This document shows positions 1 to 8,506 of a stretch of 64,000 nt of DNA, in pieces. The first letter of the stretch is position 1; each line of letters opens with the position of its first letter. The notes under the pieces were generated by a model that saw only the letters and a program-made list of their open reading frames with translations, ran no database searches and had not been told where the DNA came from. This stretch comes from Falsiroseomonas ponticola (lineage in GTDB: Bacteria; Pseudomonadota; Alphaproteobacteria; Acetobacterales; Acetobacteraceae). Made by a program: the position numbers and the translations under genes. The DNA lies in assembly GCF_016805305.1 (NCBI RefSeq), contig NZ_JAERQN010000006.1, positions 1 through 64,000 of the forward strand, read 5' to 3'.

Positions 1-121
1 CACCCGTCTTCGCCAGAACCTTGGTGATCGCCGCCGTCAGCGACGTCTTCCCATGGTCCACGTGCCCGATCGTGCCGATGTTGCAGTGCGGCTTCGTCCG
101 CTCGAATTTCGCCTTGGCCAT
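1..121 (-). CDS. tuf: elongation factor Tu, N-terminal fragment
   Basis: EF-Tu is the GTPase that brings aminoacyl-tRNA to the ribosome. Only the first 40 residues lie in the window because the gene runs off the left edge. The visible start reads [16 protein letters not shown] followed by the P-loop [10 protein letters not shown] (GxxxxGKT), which is diagnostic of EF-Tu. The start codon is the ATG complementary to 119-121. tRNA-Gly and tRNA-Tyr lie directly upstream on the same strand, a tRNA-tuf arrangement common in bacteria that suggests co-transcription from beyond the tRNA-Tyr gene. Confidence 0.96.
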   Translation of the reverse strand, partial: MAKAKFERTKPHCNIGTIGHVDHGKTSLTAAITKVLAKTG

Positions 122-207
122 CTGCCCTGTTCCCGCTCTCGACCGGGGCGTTCCCCGGAGATCTGTTGCTGTCCCGCGCGCAGACCGTGCCCGCTCGCCC
201 GCGCGCG

Positions 208-281
208 TGGAGCGGGTGAGGGGAATCGAACCCCCGTAGCCAGCTTGGAAGGCTGGTGCTCTACCATTGAGCTACACCCGC
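208..281 (-). tRNA. tRNA-Gly (anticodon TCC)
   Basis: A complete cloverleaf can be folded on the minus strand. The acceptor stem GCGGGTG pairs with CACCCGC, the D-arm is GCTC...GAGC, the anticodon loop is CTTCCAA (anticodon TCC, glycine) and the T-loop is TTCGATT. The 3' CCA is encoded (complement of 208-210). It lies between tRNA-Tyr and tuf on the same strand. Confidence 0.97.
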
Positions 282-359
282 GCCGCGACGCCGGTATGCG
301 GCGCTGCGCCGCCCGGTGGTTCCGGGTTGCGCCTCATGCGCGGCGGGCCTGGGGAGATA

Positions 360-441
360 TGGAGGGGGTTGGATTCGAACCAACGTAGGCTGAGCCAGCG
401 GATTTACAGTCCGCCCCCTTTAGCCACTCGGGCACCCCTCC
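360..441 (-). tRNA. tRNA-Tyr (anticodon GTA)
   Basis: A class II tRNA with a long variable arm on the minus strand. The acceptor stem GGAGGGG pairs with CCCCTCC, the anticodon loop CTGTAAA carries GTA (tyrosine), and the T-loop is TTCGAAT. No CCA is encoded after the discriminator A at 360, unlike the neighbouring tRNA-Gly. It is the first element of the minus-strand tRNA-Tyr/tRNA-Gly/tuf group. The 159 bases between it and rlmB on the other strand must hold divergent promoters, but I see no clear consensus boxes there. Confidence 0.97.
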
Positions 442-600
442 GCAGTCCGTCCCGGACCTGCCAGCTTGAGCGGGCGGGGCTTTGCCCGGTCGCGGCCCCG
501 CTGTCAACGGCGCGCAGCGCGAAGAAGTGCCGCGCGGCCACGACAGGGATGAGCGCCCGCGATGCTGGACAGGGGGGGCCGCGGCGCGCGACATGGGGCC

Positions 601-1851
601 ATGCCCCGCAAGCCCCCCGCCCCGCCCCGCCCGCCGCGCCGACCGGCCCCGCCGGGATCCCCCCAGCGGGCCCCTTCCGGCGGTGGAAAACCCGGCATGG
701 GCGGCCGCCCGCCCCGCGCCGATGCCGCGCCCGCCGGCGATCGTTCCACCCGATTCGGGCCGCGCCCGCTGGTCGGCAAGCCGCATCGCCAGAAGGGCGC
801 CGCGGGGCCGGAGGCCGCCGCCGAGCGCCCGCGCCCCAGGCCCGACCGCCCCGGCCCCAGTGCCGACCGCCCCGGCCCCAGGGCCGAGGCGCCGCGCTTC
901 GACCGCCCGCGTCCCGAAGCCCCCCGCCCGCCGCGGGAGGAGCCGGAAGCCGCCGCCCCCGCCCCGCGCGGCCGCGACCGCCGCGGCATGGGCGATGCCA
1001 AGCCCCGCCCCGTGGAAGCCCCCGCCCCCGCCAGGCTGCCCCGCCCCTCCCCGGCCGCCATCGCGCGGGATGCGGCGCCGGGCGGCACCATCTGGCTGCA
1101 TGGCCTGCACGCCGTCTCCGCCGCGCTGGCCAATCCCCGCCGCCGCCCGCGCCGCCTGCTGCTGACGGTGGAGGCCGAGGCCGCACTGGCGGAAACCCTG
1201 CCCAGGCCCTGGCGCATCCCGGCCGAGCGCGTGGAGAAGAACCGCTTCCAGACCTTCCTGCCGGAGGATTCGGTCCACCAGGGCGCCGCCCTGCTGACGG
1301 AACCGCTGCCGCCCCTGCCGCTGGAGGATTGCATCGCGACGCGCACCGGCCCCGTGCTGGTGCTGGACCAGGTGACGGATCCGCGGAATGTCGGCGCCAT
1401 CCTGCGCTCCGCCGCCGCCTTCGGCGCCGCCTGCGTGGTCATGCAGGACCGCCACGCGCCGCCGGAGACGGGCGCCCTGGCGCGCGCGGCCTCCGGCGCG
1501 CTGGAACTCGTGCCCATCGCGCGGGAGGTGAACCTCTCCCGCGCCATCGTCAGCCTGCAGAAGGCGGGGTTCTGGGTGCTGGGCCTGGCTGGCGAGGGCA
1601 AGCGCACCCTGGCCGAGGGCGTGGCGCGGGACCGGCGCATGGTGCTGGTGCTGGGCGCGGAGGATGCGGGCCTGCGCCGCCTGCAGCGGGAGACCTGCGA
1701 CGAGCTGGTCCGCCTGCCGATGGCGCCCGGCGTCGAAAGCCTGAACGTGGCCGCCGCCGCCGCCGTGGCCCTCTACGAGATCGCGCGCGGCCAGCCGGAA
1801 CCGGCGGCCATCCCGGCCGATGCCGGGGACGAGGAGGAGAGCGAGGAATGA
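601..1851 (+). CDS. rlmB: TrmH/SpoU family 23S rRNA 2'-O-methyltransferase (RlmB-like) with long basic N-terminal tail
   Basis: RlmB methylates the ribose of G2251 in 23S rRNA using SAM. Residues about 161-240 form the L30e-like substrate-binding part (starts GGTIWLHGLHAV). The C-terminal SPOUT domain has the three trefoil-knot motifs: DPRNVGAILRSA, LVLGAEDAGLR and SLNVAAAAAVALYE. The start is taken at ATG 601 (MPRKPPAP); an ATG at 562 would add 13 residues. About 160 residues before the fold are Pro/Arg-rich and probably disordered, with a 21-bp direct repeat (842-881) encoding DRPGP units. The stop overlaps the next gene by four bases (ATGA). The assignment to RlmB rather than another TrmH paralog is by similarity only. 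Confidence 0.88.
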   Translation: MPRKPPAPPRPPRRPAPPGSPQRAPSGGGKPGMGGRPPRADAAPAGDRSTRFGPRPLVGKPHRQKGAAGPEAAAERPRPRPDRPGPSADRPGPRAEAPRFDRPRPEAPRPPREEPEAAAPAPRGRDRRGMGDAKPRPVEAPAPARLPRPSPAAIARDAAPGGTIWLHGLHAVSAALANPRRRPRRLLLTVEAEAALAETLPRPWRIPAERVEKNRFQTFLPEDSVHQGAALLTEPLPPLPLEDCIATRTGPVLVLDQVTDPRNVGAILRSAAAFGAACVVMQDRHAPPETGALARAASGALELVPIAREVNLSRAIVSLQKAGFWVLGLAGEGKRTLAEGVARDRRMVLVLGAEDAGLRRLQRETCDELVRLPMAPGVESLNVAAAAAVALYEIARGQPEPAAIPADAGDEEESEE

Positions 1852-2615
1852 CGAGCAGAGCCGCCACCGCCATCCTGGACGTCCGGCATGGCCGCCGGCT
1901 GCTGGCCCCGCTCGGCGATGCCGCGCCCGCCGATGCGGCGGCCGGCTATGCCGCGCAGCGGGAAGTCGCGGCGGCCATGGGCGCGGTGCCGCCCGCCGGC
2001 TTCAAGATCGGCGCGACGACGAAGCAGATGCAGGCCTATCTCGGCCTGACGGGCCCGGCCGCCGGCTTCGTGCCCGCGGCCGGCCTGCACGCCACCCCGG
2101 CCCGGCTGCGCTTCGCCGATTTCGTCAATCCGGGCGTGGAATGCGAGGTCGGCCTCCGGCTCGGCGCCGACATCCCCTTCGGCCCCTGCACGCGGGAGGC
2201 GGCGGCGGCGGCGGTGGCGGAGGTCTTCGCCGCCATCGAGATCGTCGAGAAGCGCTATGGCGACCTCGCCGCGCTCGGCACGCCGACGCTGATCGCGGAC
2301 CAGGTCTTCCACGCCGGCGGCGTGCTGGGCGCGCCGCGGGAGGGGTGGCGGGAGCTCGACCTCGGCGCCACGCGCGGGCGGATGACGGTGGGTGGCGGCC
2401 TCTATGGCGAAGGCGTGGGCGCCGACCTGCTCGGCCATCCGATGGAGGCGCTGGCCTGGCTCGCGGGCTCTGGCGCGGCGGAGGTCTTCGGCGGGCTGAA
2501 GGCGGGGCAGGTGGTCTTCCTCGGCTCCGTCACGCCGCCGGCCTGGATCGAGGGGCCGACGAAGGTCACGGTCTCCTTCGACACGTTGGGGGATGTCTCG
2601 GTCGAATTCACCTGA
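1848..2615 (+). CDS. 2-keto-4-pentenoate hydratase-like protein (FAH superfamily)
   Basis: A 255-residue protein of the hydratase/decarboxylase branch (MhpD/DmpH-like) of the fumarylacetoacetate hydrolase superfamily, which hydrates 2-hydroxy-dienoates or decarboxylates oxalocrotonate in meta-cleavage pathways. Family motifs seen: VNPGVECEVGLRLGADIP (metal-binding Glu residues) and AAIEIVEKRY, followed by a C-terminal GSVTPP segment. It starts four bases inside rlmB (ATGA), so it is translationally coupled to it. No other aromatic-ring catabolism genes lie nearby, so the true substrate is unknown. Confidence 0.82.
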   Translation: MTSRAATAILDVRHGRRLLAPLGDAAPADAAAGYAAQREVAAAMGAVPPAGFKIGATTKQMQAYLGLTGPAAGFVPAAGLHATPARLRFADFVNPGVECEVGLRLGADIPFGPCTREAAAAAVAEVFAAIEIVEKRYGDLAALGTPTLIADQVFHAGGVLGAPREGWRELDLGATRGRMTVGGGLYGEGVGADLLGHPMEALAWLAGSGAAEVFGGLKAGQVVFLGSVTPPAWIEGPTKVTVSFDTLGDVSVEFT

Positions 2616-2721
2616 GGGGGGCGCGGCGTTCATCATCGCGCAACCCGGCGCGGGCATTCTGCTCCTGCCGCGACCACCCGGGCGGCGACTCGCCAGAAAG
2701 GCATCCTCTCACGGGAAAGCC

Positions 2722-2949
2722 ATGCGAATCGCCAACTGGAACAACCTGCCCGAGGACCTGCAGCTCGTGCTGTCGCGCGAGGCGCTGCGGCGCGCGGCGG
2801 AGACGCTCGCGGAACATGCCGAGATGCTGGCCGAGGAGATGGAGAGCGGCACGCTGTCCGACCGCGGCGGGCCGGATGCCCTACGGCTCTTCGCCGCCGT
2901 GGTGCGCGCGACCAACGACGACGCCTTCGGTCAGGTCGGCCACGCCTGA
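2722..2949 (+). CDS. small hypothetical protein, 75 residues
   Basis: I do not recognise this protein. From ATG 2722 it reads MRIANWNNLPEDLQLVL and is mostly helical and acidic, with an Ala/Glu-rich heptad-like stretch (residues about 20-45) and no signal peptide. A longer reading frame opens at 2593, but its first 43 residues overlap the hydratase and look non-coding, so the internal ATG is preferred. Its last 69 bases overlap the 3' end of the convergent membrane glycosyltransferase gene. Confidence 0.6.
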   Translation: MRIANWNNLPEDLQLVLSREALRRAAETLAEHAEMLAEEMESGTLSDRGGPDALRLFAAVVRATNDDAFGQVGHA

Positions 2950-4515
2950 CCCGGCGAGGGGCGCCGCCTGGAACACCCAGGCGGCGAAGCCGCGCCGGGC
3001 ATCGCGCCAGGCCGCCGGCGCCTCGCGCCAGGCCGGGTCGGCCCGCAGCGCGGCCAGCGCCGCCTCCACCTGCCGCGCGCCGTCGCGATCCGTGATGCCG
3101 AGCACGACGAGCCGGCGATAGCCGCCGGTCGCCACGGGCAGCGGCGCCGGCTCCATCGGGCGCAGCAGCAGCATCGGCTGGTCGGCCGGTGCCTCCCGCA
3201 GCGTGGCGACGACGATGCCGACGCCGTCATTGCCGCGCGGGACCAGCAGCAGGCTCTCCGGCCCCAGCGCGGGCGCCAGCGCGGCGATCGCGTCGCGATA
3301 GGCCTGGCGCGTCGCGGGATGCAGCGCCATGCCGGCGATGCCGGCGCCCTGCACGGCCAGCAGCAGGACGAGCCCCGTTAGCGCCGCGCGGGGATGGCGC
3401 TGCGCCACCGCGCCGGCGGCACCCGCCAGCAGCAGCGCCGCGAAGGGCGCGGCGAAGGCGAGGTAGCGCAGCTCCACCGGGGTGTTCCCCGCCATGGCGC
3501 CCAGCAGCAGCAGCCCCGCCGAGGGTGCCGCGAAGCCGCCGAGCCAGAGCCAGCGCGTCGGCCCCAGCCCGCGCCAGCGCCAGGCGACGACCACCGCCCC
3601 CGCCAGCAGCAGCCCCGCCAGCGCGGCCCCCAGCCCGAGCCGCGCCACGCCCTCGGCATAGAGCGGCAGGCCGCCGAACAGGTTCGCCGCATTGAACTGG
3701 CCGAGCAGCTTGAGCGCGGGAAGCAGGGCGAAGGGCTCGAACTGCTCCGGCCGGCTGCCGCGCTGGGGCAGGAAATAGGACAGGTTGGCGAGTTGCAGCG
3801 CCAGGAAGGGCAGCGCCGCCGCCACCAACAGGCGCAGCCGCGCCCAGCCGAGACCGGGGGCGACCAGCAGCCACCCCAGCAGCGCCGCCGCCGGAAAGGC
3901 CGCGAGGTAGTTGGTGAAGGAGGCGAGCCCCGCCGCCAGCCCCGCCGCGCCGGCGGCGACCAGCCCCGCCGGCGCGCGGCCGCGCCGCCAGGCCAGCACC
4001 ACCGCCAGCGCCGCCAGCCCCAGCAGCAGATGCGCCAGCGCGAAGCCCCGCGCCACGCCGCCGGTATAGGCGAAGCCGTAGGACAGGGCCGTCAGCAGCC
4101 CCGCGGCCAGGGGCGGAATCCCCACGACCCGCGCCGCCGCCATGAAGGCCGCGACCGCGCCGACGGCGCAGAGCATGGAGAAGGCGCGCAGCGCGCCGAG
4201 CCCGGTGAACCCCCCCTCCCGCAGCAGGCCGGCGGCCCAGAAATAGAGCGGCGGATGCACATCCGTCTCCCGCAGCTGGCGCGCGACCTCCGCGGGCGGG
4301 ACCACCGCCGCCAGCACGGGCGCGGCGTCCCTCGGCGTGAACGGCGCCTCCGGCCAGGCGGGGCGTGGAACGGGCGAGGTGACGAGGCTCGTATAGCCCT
4401 CGTCATACTCGGCGGAGCGCAGCACGGCGCCGCCGCCGACGGCCAGCGTGGCGATGAACAGCACGATGGCCAGGGCGGCGCGCGAGCCGCCCTGGCGCAG
4501 AAGGGCCGGAACCAT
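2881..4515 (-). CDS. GT39-like integral membrane glycosyltransferase (GT-C fold)
   Basis: A 544-residue protein with about ten hydrophobic segments. After the first membrane helix come AEYDEGYT and, near residue 85, DVHPPLYFWAAGLL. The acidic first loop and the D-x-HPPLY motif are typical of ArnT/PMT-like GT-C enzymes that transfer sugars from polyprenyl-phosphate donors on the periplasmic side. The C-terminal third is soluble and probably periplasmic. The acceptor cannot be read from sequence. It stands alone on the minus strand, and its 3' end overlaps the small plus-strand gene by 69 bases. Confidence 0.8.
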   Translation of the reverse strand: MVPALLRQGGSRAALAIVLFIATLAVGGGAVLRSAEYDEGYTSLVTSPVPRPAWPEAPFTPRDAAPVLAAVVPPAEVARQLRETDVHPPLYFWAAGLLREGGFTGLGALRAFSMLCAVGAVAAFMAAARVVGIPPLAAGLLTALSYGFAYTGGVARGFALAHLLLGLAALAVVLAWRRGRAPAGLVAAGAAGLAAGLASFTNYLAAFPAAALLGWLLVAPGLGWARLRLLVAAALPFLALQLANLSYFLPQRGSRPEQFEPFALLPALKLLGQFNAANLFGGLPLYAEGVARLGLGAALAGLLLAGAVVVAWRWRGLGPTRWLWLGGFAAPSAGLLLLGAMAGNTPVELRYLAFAAPFAALLLAGAAGAVAQRHPRAALTGLVLLLAVQGAGIAGMALHPATRQAYRDAIAALAPALGPESLLLVPRGNDGVGIVVATLREAPADQPMLLLRPMEPAPLPVATGGYRRLVVLGITDRDGARQVEAALAALRADPAWREAPAAWRDARRGFAAWVFQAAPLAGSGVADLTEGVVVGRAHHGGEEP

Positions 4516-4677
4516 GTGGCGAAATCCCCGCGATACCGTTGCGCAAGACGCGGCGGCGGGCGGGACGATGCCCGGGGGCGCAACAAGATGGCGTGACCCC
4601 GCACCCGATTCGCGGGCGGCGCGGTCGCGCGGAAACGGTTGAGAAGCACCCCGCGCCGCGCTAGTGCTGTGGCGGCG

Positions 4678-4752
<75 letters not shown>

Positions 4753-4884
4753 TGTTGCAGCGGTGCCGCCTTTGCTAGGGCCACGCTGCCTATGGCAGCT
4801 AGACCGCTCCGATCGCGGTATCGATTCGCATCGGCCACCCCCGCTTGCGCCTCGCGCACCGTAACGCGGTCCAATCGTCCTTAA

Positions 4885-5919
4885 ATGACCTCCGTACTTC
4901 AATCGGCACGCGACCGCGCTACCATCGACCCGGACGCGCTCGCGTGCCTAGCCCACGTCAGGAAAGCTAACCCAGCAGATCTGCCACTCCTAAGCGGCGC
5001 TTACTGTGGCGCCGCGTCGCTGCACGCCTCAATACTTTGCGAAACGCAGTTAGCCAGCACAACTGCCGAAATAACGACACACACGAAACGCACTTATTTG
5101 GCTTTCTACATCAAGCTTGCCAAAGACGGCTTGCATGTCTACCATCCCTCAGCAGGCACAGCAGGTAGCTTCACGATGCTCACAATCGGAAAAACACGAC
5201 TTCACCCCTCTATCATTGAAAATTTCCATCTCACCGAAGTCGCGGTTAATATTCAGGCAACCAACACGCAGTTCTGGCTCCGTACTGGGGAAACCGATCA
5301 GAAGGTTTTCGAAAAAGTATTTATCAAGAACGAGTACGAGCCGCGGCAGCCGTACACAGCGAAAGCAGGTGACGAGGTCAGGACCATCATCGACGCTGGC
5401 GCCAACATAGGATGCGCCACGGTGTGGTTTAAGTCGCGCTTTCCCAACGCCCGCATCATCGCAATCGAACCCGATCCGTCCAACTTCGAACAGCTTAATC
5501 GTAACTGTGGTGGCATTCCGGGCGTCGAGCTTCTACTGGGCGCGCTGTGGGGCGAGGATACAAGCCTGGACCTACAGTTCGCAACTGGACGAGGGTCGCT
5601 CGGCTCCTGGGGCACGCGCACCTTGCCTGCCGATACAAGTAAGGTCGCCGAGATGCGTACACTGGCGTACACAGTCGATACATTGATGCAAAAATACAGC
5701 CTGGACACGATTGACTGCCTTAAGATCGACATCGAAGGCGCCGAGAAATCGGTGTTTGAAAGCATTCATCGCGACTGGCTTGCCAAGACAGCCGTTGTCG
5801 TTGCTGAGTTCCACGATCGTTTCCTCCCGGGTTGCACAGCGGCCGCCGATGCGGCCATGGCGGATCGCATCCAAAATAAATATCGTCGAGGCGAAAACTG
5901 GTTCTATCACATCGCGTAA
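4885..5919 (+). CDS. FkbM family SAM-dependent methyltransferase
   Basis: FkbM proteins O-methylate sugars or polyketides and are common in polysaccharide clusters. The SAM-binding Rossmann motif IIDAGANIGCATVWF lies near residue 170, followed by IIAIEPDPSNFEQLNRN and the family signature IDCLKIDIEGAEKSVFE near residue 275. About 160 N-terminal residues before the fold have no family I recognise. Base composition is clearly lower in GC than the flanking chromosome, and third codon positions are mixed, which suggests horizontal acquisition. There is no convincing ribosome binding site before ATG 4885, so the exact start is uncertain. Confidence 0.85.
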   Translation: MTSVLQSARDRATIDPDALACLAHVRKANPADLPLLSGAYCGAASLHASILCETQLASTTAEITTHTKRTYLAFYIKLAKDGLHVYHPSAGTAGSFTMLTIGKTRLHPSIIENFHLTEVAVNIQATNTQFWLRTGETDQKVFEKVFIKNEYEPRQPYTAKAGDEVRTIIDAGANIGCATVWFKSRFPNARIIAIEPDPSNFEQLNRNCGGIPGVELLLGALWGEDTSLDLQFATGRGSLGSWGTRTLPADTSKVAEMRTLAYTVDTLMQKYSLDTIDCLKIDIEGAEKSVFESIHRDWLAKTAVVVAEFHDRFLPGCTAAADAAMADRIQNKYRRGENWFYHIA

Positions 5920-6082
5920 TGATTGCAGGCGCCGCAACCAGATGCGGGCTCGACGCCGTATCCTCTCGGCCGTGCCGTGAGCGCCGGTGTCTGTCGCTGG
6001 GAGCAGGCATTGTGATCCGCGGACTTCCGGTCGCGGGCGGCGCCGTCCGACCGCATCCGCGACGCCGGTAGCTCGCAGCCGA
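5920..6082. other. non-coding gap inside the low-GC block
   Basis: These 163 bases separate the 3' ends of the convergent FkbM and unknown genes. I see no gene, terminator hairpin with a T-run, or recognisable insertion-sequence end. Confidence 0.5.
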
Positions 6083-7114
6083 CTACAAGGGCGGCGGCAC
6101 GCCACCAAGGTCGCGGTACAAAGGCATCGCAAGCAGTTCTGGCCGGCCGGCATCAAGATGCTGGGCCAACTGTCGGCGATCGGCTCGCATCTGGGCAGCT
6201 CCGTCACGCACGGCCGGTGAATCAAATATGGGAAGCCCGGCAATCAGGGCAGCTTCGCTCGTGGCGATGGCCAAATGCACGGGCGGCTTAGCGAGGTAAC
6301 GGAAATAGCCGATATAGGGCCAGCTATGCTCAATGCCCGTCCGGTGCTGGATCATTAACAGCGAGCCAGAGTAGTAGGCGCATTGATAGGTGCCGCCGCC
6401 CTGAGCGCTGATGAAGTGATACGACCTGGCGTAGATTGCGTTTTTTACGAGGTTGATGTCCGGACAACCGCCCTTCGCAATGTGCTCGTCGAAAATATCG
6501 TCGAAGCTCAGGACGTTGGGATATTCGAGCAACAAGGCAGCGTCTTGGAAATCCGCGACAAATGCGTTACGGTCATGCGAATATGTCTCGCCAACTGGCT
6601 TCAACCCGTGCCTAATATACACAATTTGGTAGACAGAAGAGTACGCTTCGAAGATCGAGCGCAGCGACTTCAGCGTCAAGTAGTTGATCGGCTGCCTAAA
6701 CTTCCATTCCCTATTGTATTTGTTGTGGACAACAAGAATAGGCCTGCAACCATTAAGTCGTGACGAACGCAAATCGGCCTGCGAGAACAATGCTCTTAAA
6801 TCAGGATAGCTGTGATGAGCGCAGGGTGCATAGGTGCGGTCAAAAGTGTCCTCGTGCCTGATGGGCAGCCATCGAGGACGCTGGTCCAGCCTTACCCAGC
6901 CCCGGGTGTCATCCTTCTCAATAAAACGCTTGCATGCGACATGCGCGTAAAAACAGCCCATTCCTTTGTAAGACTTGACGTAGCGGTCCCGCAGAAGGCC
7001 AGCTTCCGAGAGCCAGGTCACAAACGGCAGGAAGATGATCAGTTCAGTGCCGAATTCACCGCTGTACTCCAGCGTTTCGGGCAGACCATCGTAGGCGGCG
7101 GTTTCGGCAACCAA
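6083..7114 (-). CDS. unknown protein of a polysaccharide-type island
   Basis: I do not recognise the family. The 343-residue frame begins with TTG and has no upstream start, so its beginning is uncertain. Visible features are FGTELIIFLPFVTWL near the N-terminus, a central VYIRHGLKP, and ISAQGGGTYQCAYYSG near residue 240. This layout resembles GT-B-type glycosyltransferases and related capsule proteins, where a Gly-rich turn near the C-terminus binds the donor. That is an inference only. Codon use is low-GC like its two neighbours. A stop-to-stop gap of 94 bases separates it from the upstream glycosyltransferase gene on the same strand. Confidence 0.65.
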   Translation of the reverse strand: MVAETAAYDGLPETLEYSGEFGTELIIFLPFVTWLSEAGLLRDRYVKSYKGMGCFYAHVACKRFIEKDDTRGWVRLDQRPRWLPIRHEDTFDRTYAPCAHHSYPDLRALFSQADLRSSRLNGCRPILVVHNKYNREWKFRQPINYLTLKSLRSIFEAYSSVYQIVYIRHGLKPVGETYSHDRNAFVADFQDAALLLEYPNVLSFDDIFDEHIAKGGCPDINLVKNAIYARSYHFISAQGGGTYQCAYYSGSLLMIQHRTGIEHSWPYIGYFRYLAKPPVHLAIATSEAALIAGLPIFDSPAVRDGAAQMRADRRQLAQHLDAGRPELLAMPLYRDLGGVPPPL

Positions 7115-7208
7115 GGCACCATCCTTCGATCCATGCGCTGTCGCGCGCCTTTGACCAGCACTGCTGTACCGTTGTTTGCTGTTTGCGACGCTGTCAAGCG
7201 CCTCGCCC

Positions 7209-8171
7209 TCAGGGTTGTCCGACGGAATCGGACCGCCGGGCCGACACCCACCCGGCTATCGATCCGAGAACGCCGATCCAGTTTCGGCAGATGGCGTCGG
7301 TCGAGAAGGCCTCGGCTCGCCGGCGACCGTTTGCGATCATCGCCATGTACCGAGCAGGGTCGGACTTCAGAGCTCGTGCCGCTTCAAGACAGGCCTCGGG
7401 CGTCACCGCCTCGATATAGTCGAGATCGGATTGGCGGAGGGCCTGATAGGCCGATTCAGGGCCGAGAATAGCCGGCGTCCCAGCAAGCCATGCATTGACT
7501 AGCTTCGTCGGCGGCTTGTGGTCATAGCTCCGCTCGCCATCACGGAGGGCGATGATGAGGTCGACGCCGCTGTAATCCGCCCAAGCATCGTCGCGAGCGA
7601 CCGTATAAGGTGGGCGCGTGCCCCTAACCGCGGACAGTGGCTTGAAATCCCAGGTGATACCGGCCTGCTGCAGCGCTTCCATGAACGCCGGTCCCGTGAA
7701 TGCTGGGTGAACTGCGAAGGCCTTGGCAGAAGCGACTTCGACCCTGCTTCCGCGATCCGCCGGCCGCAGCTTCAAGCCCGGCTGCGGCCAGTGATGCACG
7801 AAACGCTCGCGTTCCGATAGAACTTGAGTTTCATTCTGGACGATCTCGAAGTCCGCCTGGGTACAGGGGCTACGATCGGCTCTTATGCTGACCGTCGCCG
7901 TGCGCGCACGATCCGTGAGGTGCGCGCACATCCTTCCAAAGAAGTCGGAATGCGTGATTGCGACCCCTGGCGGGATGGGTTCGCCGACCGACAACTGGAC
8001 ATCGAAGCCCGCCTTCTTCAGCCTCAGGTAGGTCTGCAGAACCCACGCCGTCACGCCAGTAACGAAGTATTCCGGCTGTTTGTCCGGCGACATAGTCCGG
8101 AGATCAGCTGGCCATCCCTTTTTGGGGGGGCGCATAAAGAATGTGAACAACACTGACCTCCGTTGAGGCAT
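7209..8171 (-). CDS. glycosyltransferase family 4-like protein
   Basis: A 320-residue soluble protein. The C-terminal half has the features of a GT-B donor-binding domain: VDLIIALRDGE, then KLVNAWLAGTPAILGPESAYQALR near residue 240, and a segment DPARYMAMIANGRRRAEAFS typical of group 1 glycosyltransferases. The N-terminal half (acceptor side) is poorly conserved. Low GC compared with the flanks. With the FkbM gene and the unknown protein it forms a small surface-glycan modification set. The donor and acceptor sugars are unknown. Confidence 0.72.
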   Translation of the reverse strand: MPQRRSVLFTFFMRPPKKGWPADLRTMSPDKQPEYFVTGVTAWVLQTYLRLKKAGFDVQLSVGEPIPPGVAITHSDFFGRMCAHLTDRARTATVSIRADRSPCTQADFEIVQNETQVLSERERFVHHWPQPGLKLRPADRGSRVEVASAKAFAVHPAFTGPAFMEALQQAGITWDFKPLSAVRGTRPPYTVARDDAWADYSGVDLIIALRDGERSYDHKPPTKLVNAWLAGTPAILGPESAYQALRQSDLDYIEAVTPEACLEAARALKSDPARYMAMIANGRRRAEAFSTDAICRNWIGVLGSIAGWVSARRSDSVGQP

Positions 8172-8294
8172 GGCATGAGCTGTCGCAAGACGACCAAGCG
8201 CCGAGCCGCGCCAGCGCTGCCGGTGGCCGTCAGCAAGACAGGAGATATACCGGATCGCAGACCGCCGCCAAGCGCCCGCCCGGCCAGTGACTTA

Positions 8295-8455
8295 GAGACC
8301 GTTTGAGAACACCGGCGGCTGAGGATCCGCGAGGGGTTTTTCGTGCTGGGCAGGAGCCGGGCGCAGCCGATGCTGGTTGCATCGGCAAGTCCGGCGACGC
8401 ACCCGGCGCGGAAAAGCCCAGCGAAACCGACCCGCCGGTGTTCTCAAACGGTCTC
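8295..8455. mobile_element. 161-bp MITE-like palindromic element with TTA target duplication
   Basis: The ends are perfect inverted repeats of at least 24 bases (8295-8318 against 8432-8455, beginning GAGACCGTTTGAGAAC). TTA flanks both sides (8292-8294 and 8456-8458), as expected of a 3-bp target duplication. The exact centre is an 8-bp perfect hairpin (8366-8373 with 8379-8386, 5-base loop), and further blocks (GCTGGGC/GCCCAGC) pair between, so nearly the whole element folds on itself. It has no coding capacity. A TNA duplication fits the IS1031 group of the IS5 family, known from acetic acid bacteria; the family assignment is inferred. It sits at the right edge of the low-GC block. Confidence 0.85.
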
Positions 8456-8506
8456 TTAGCAGCCTAGACGCCAAGCAGGCCGGTGCCCGGGATCGCCGGC
8501 CCCCAC

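Noticed and set aside
267..2615. A 782-codon frame covering tRNA-Tyr, rlmB and the hydratase
   Set aside because: Only its last third (from 1848) is a real gene. The first part runs through a tRNA gene and out of frame through rlmB.
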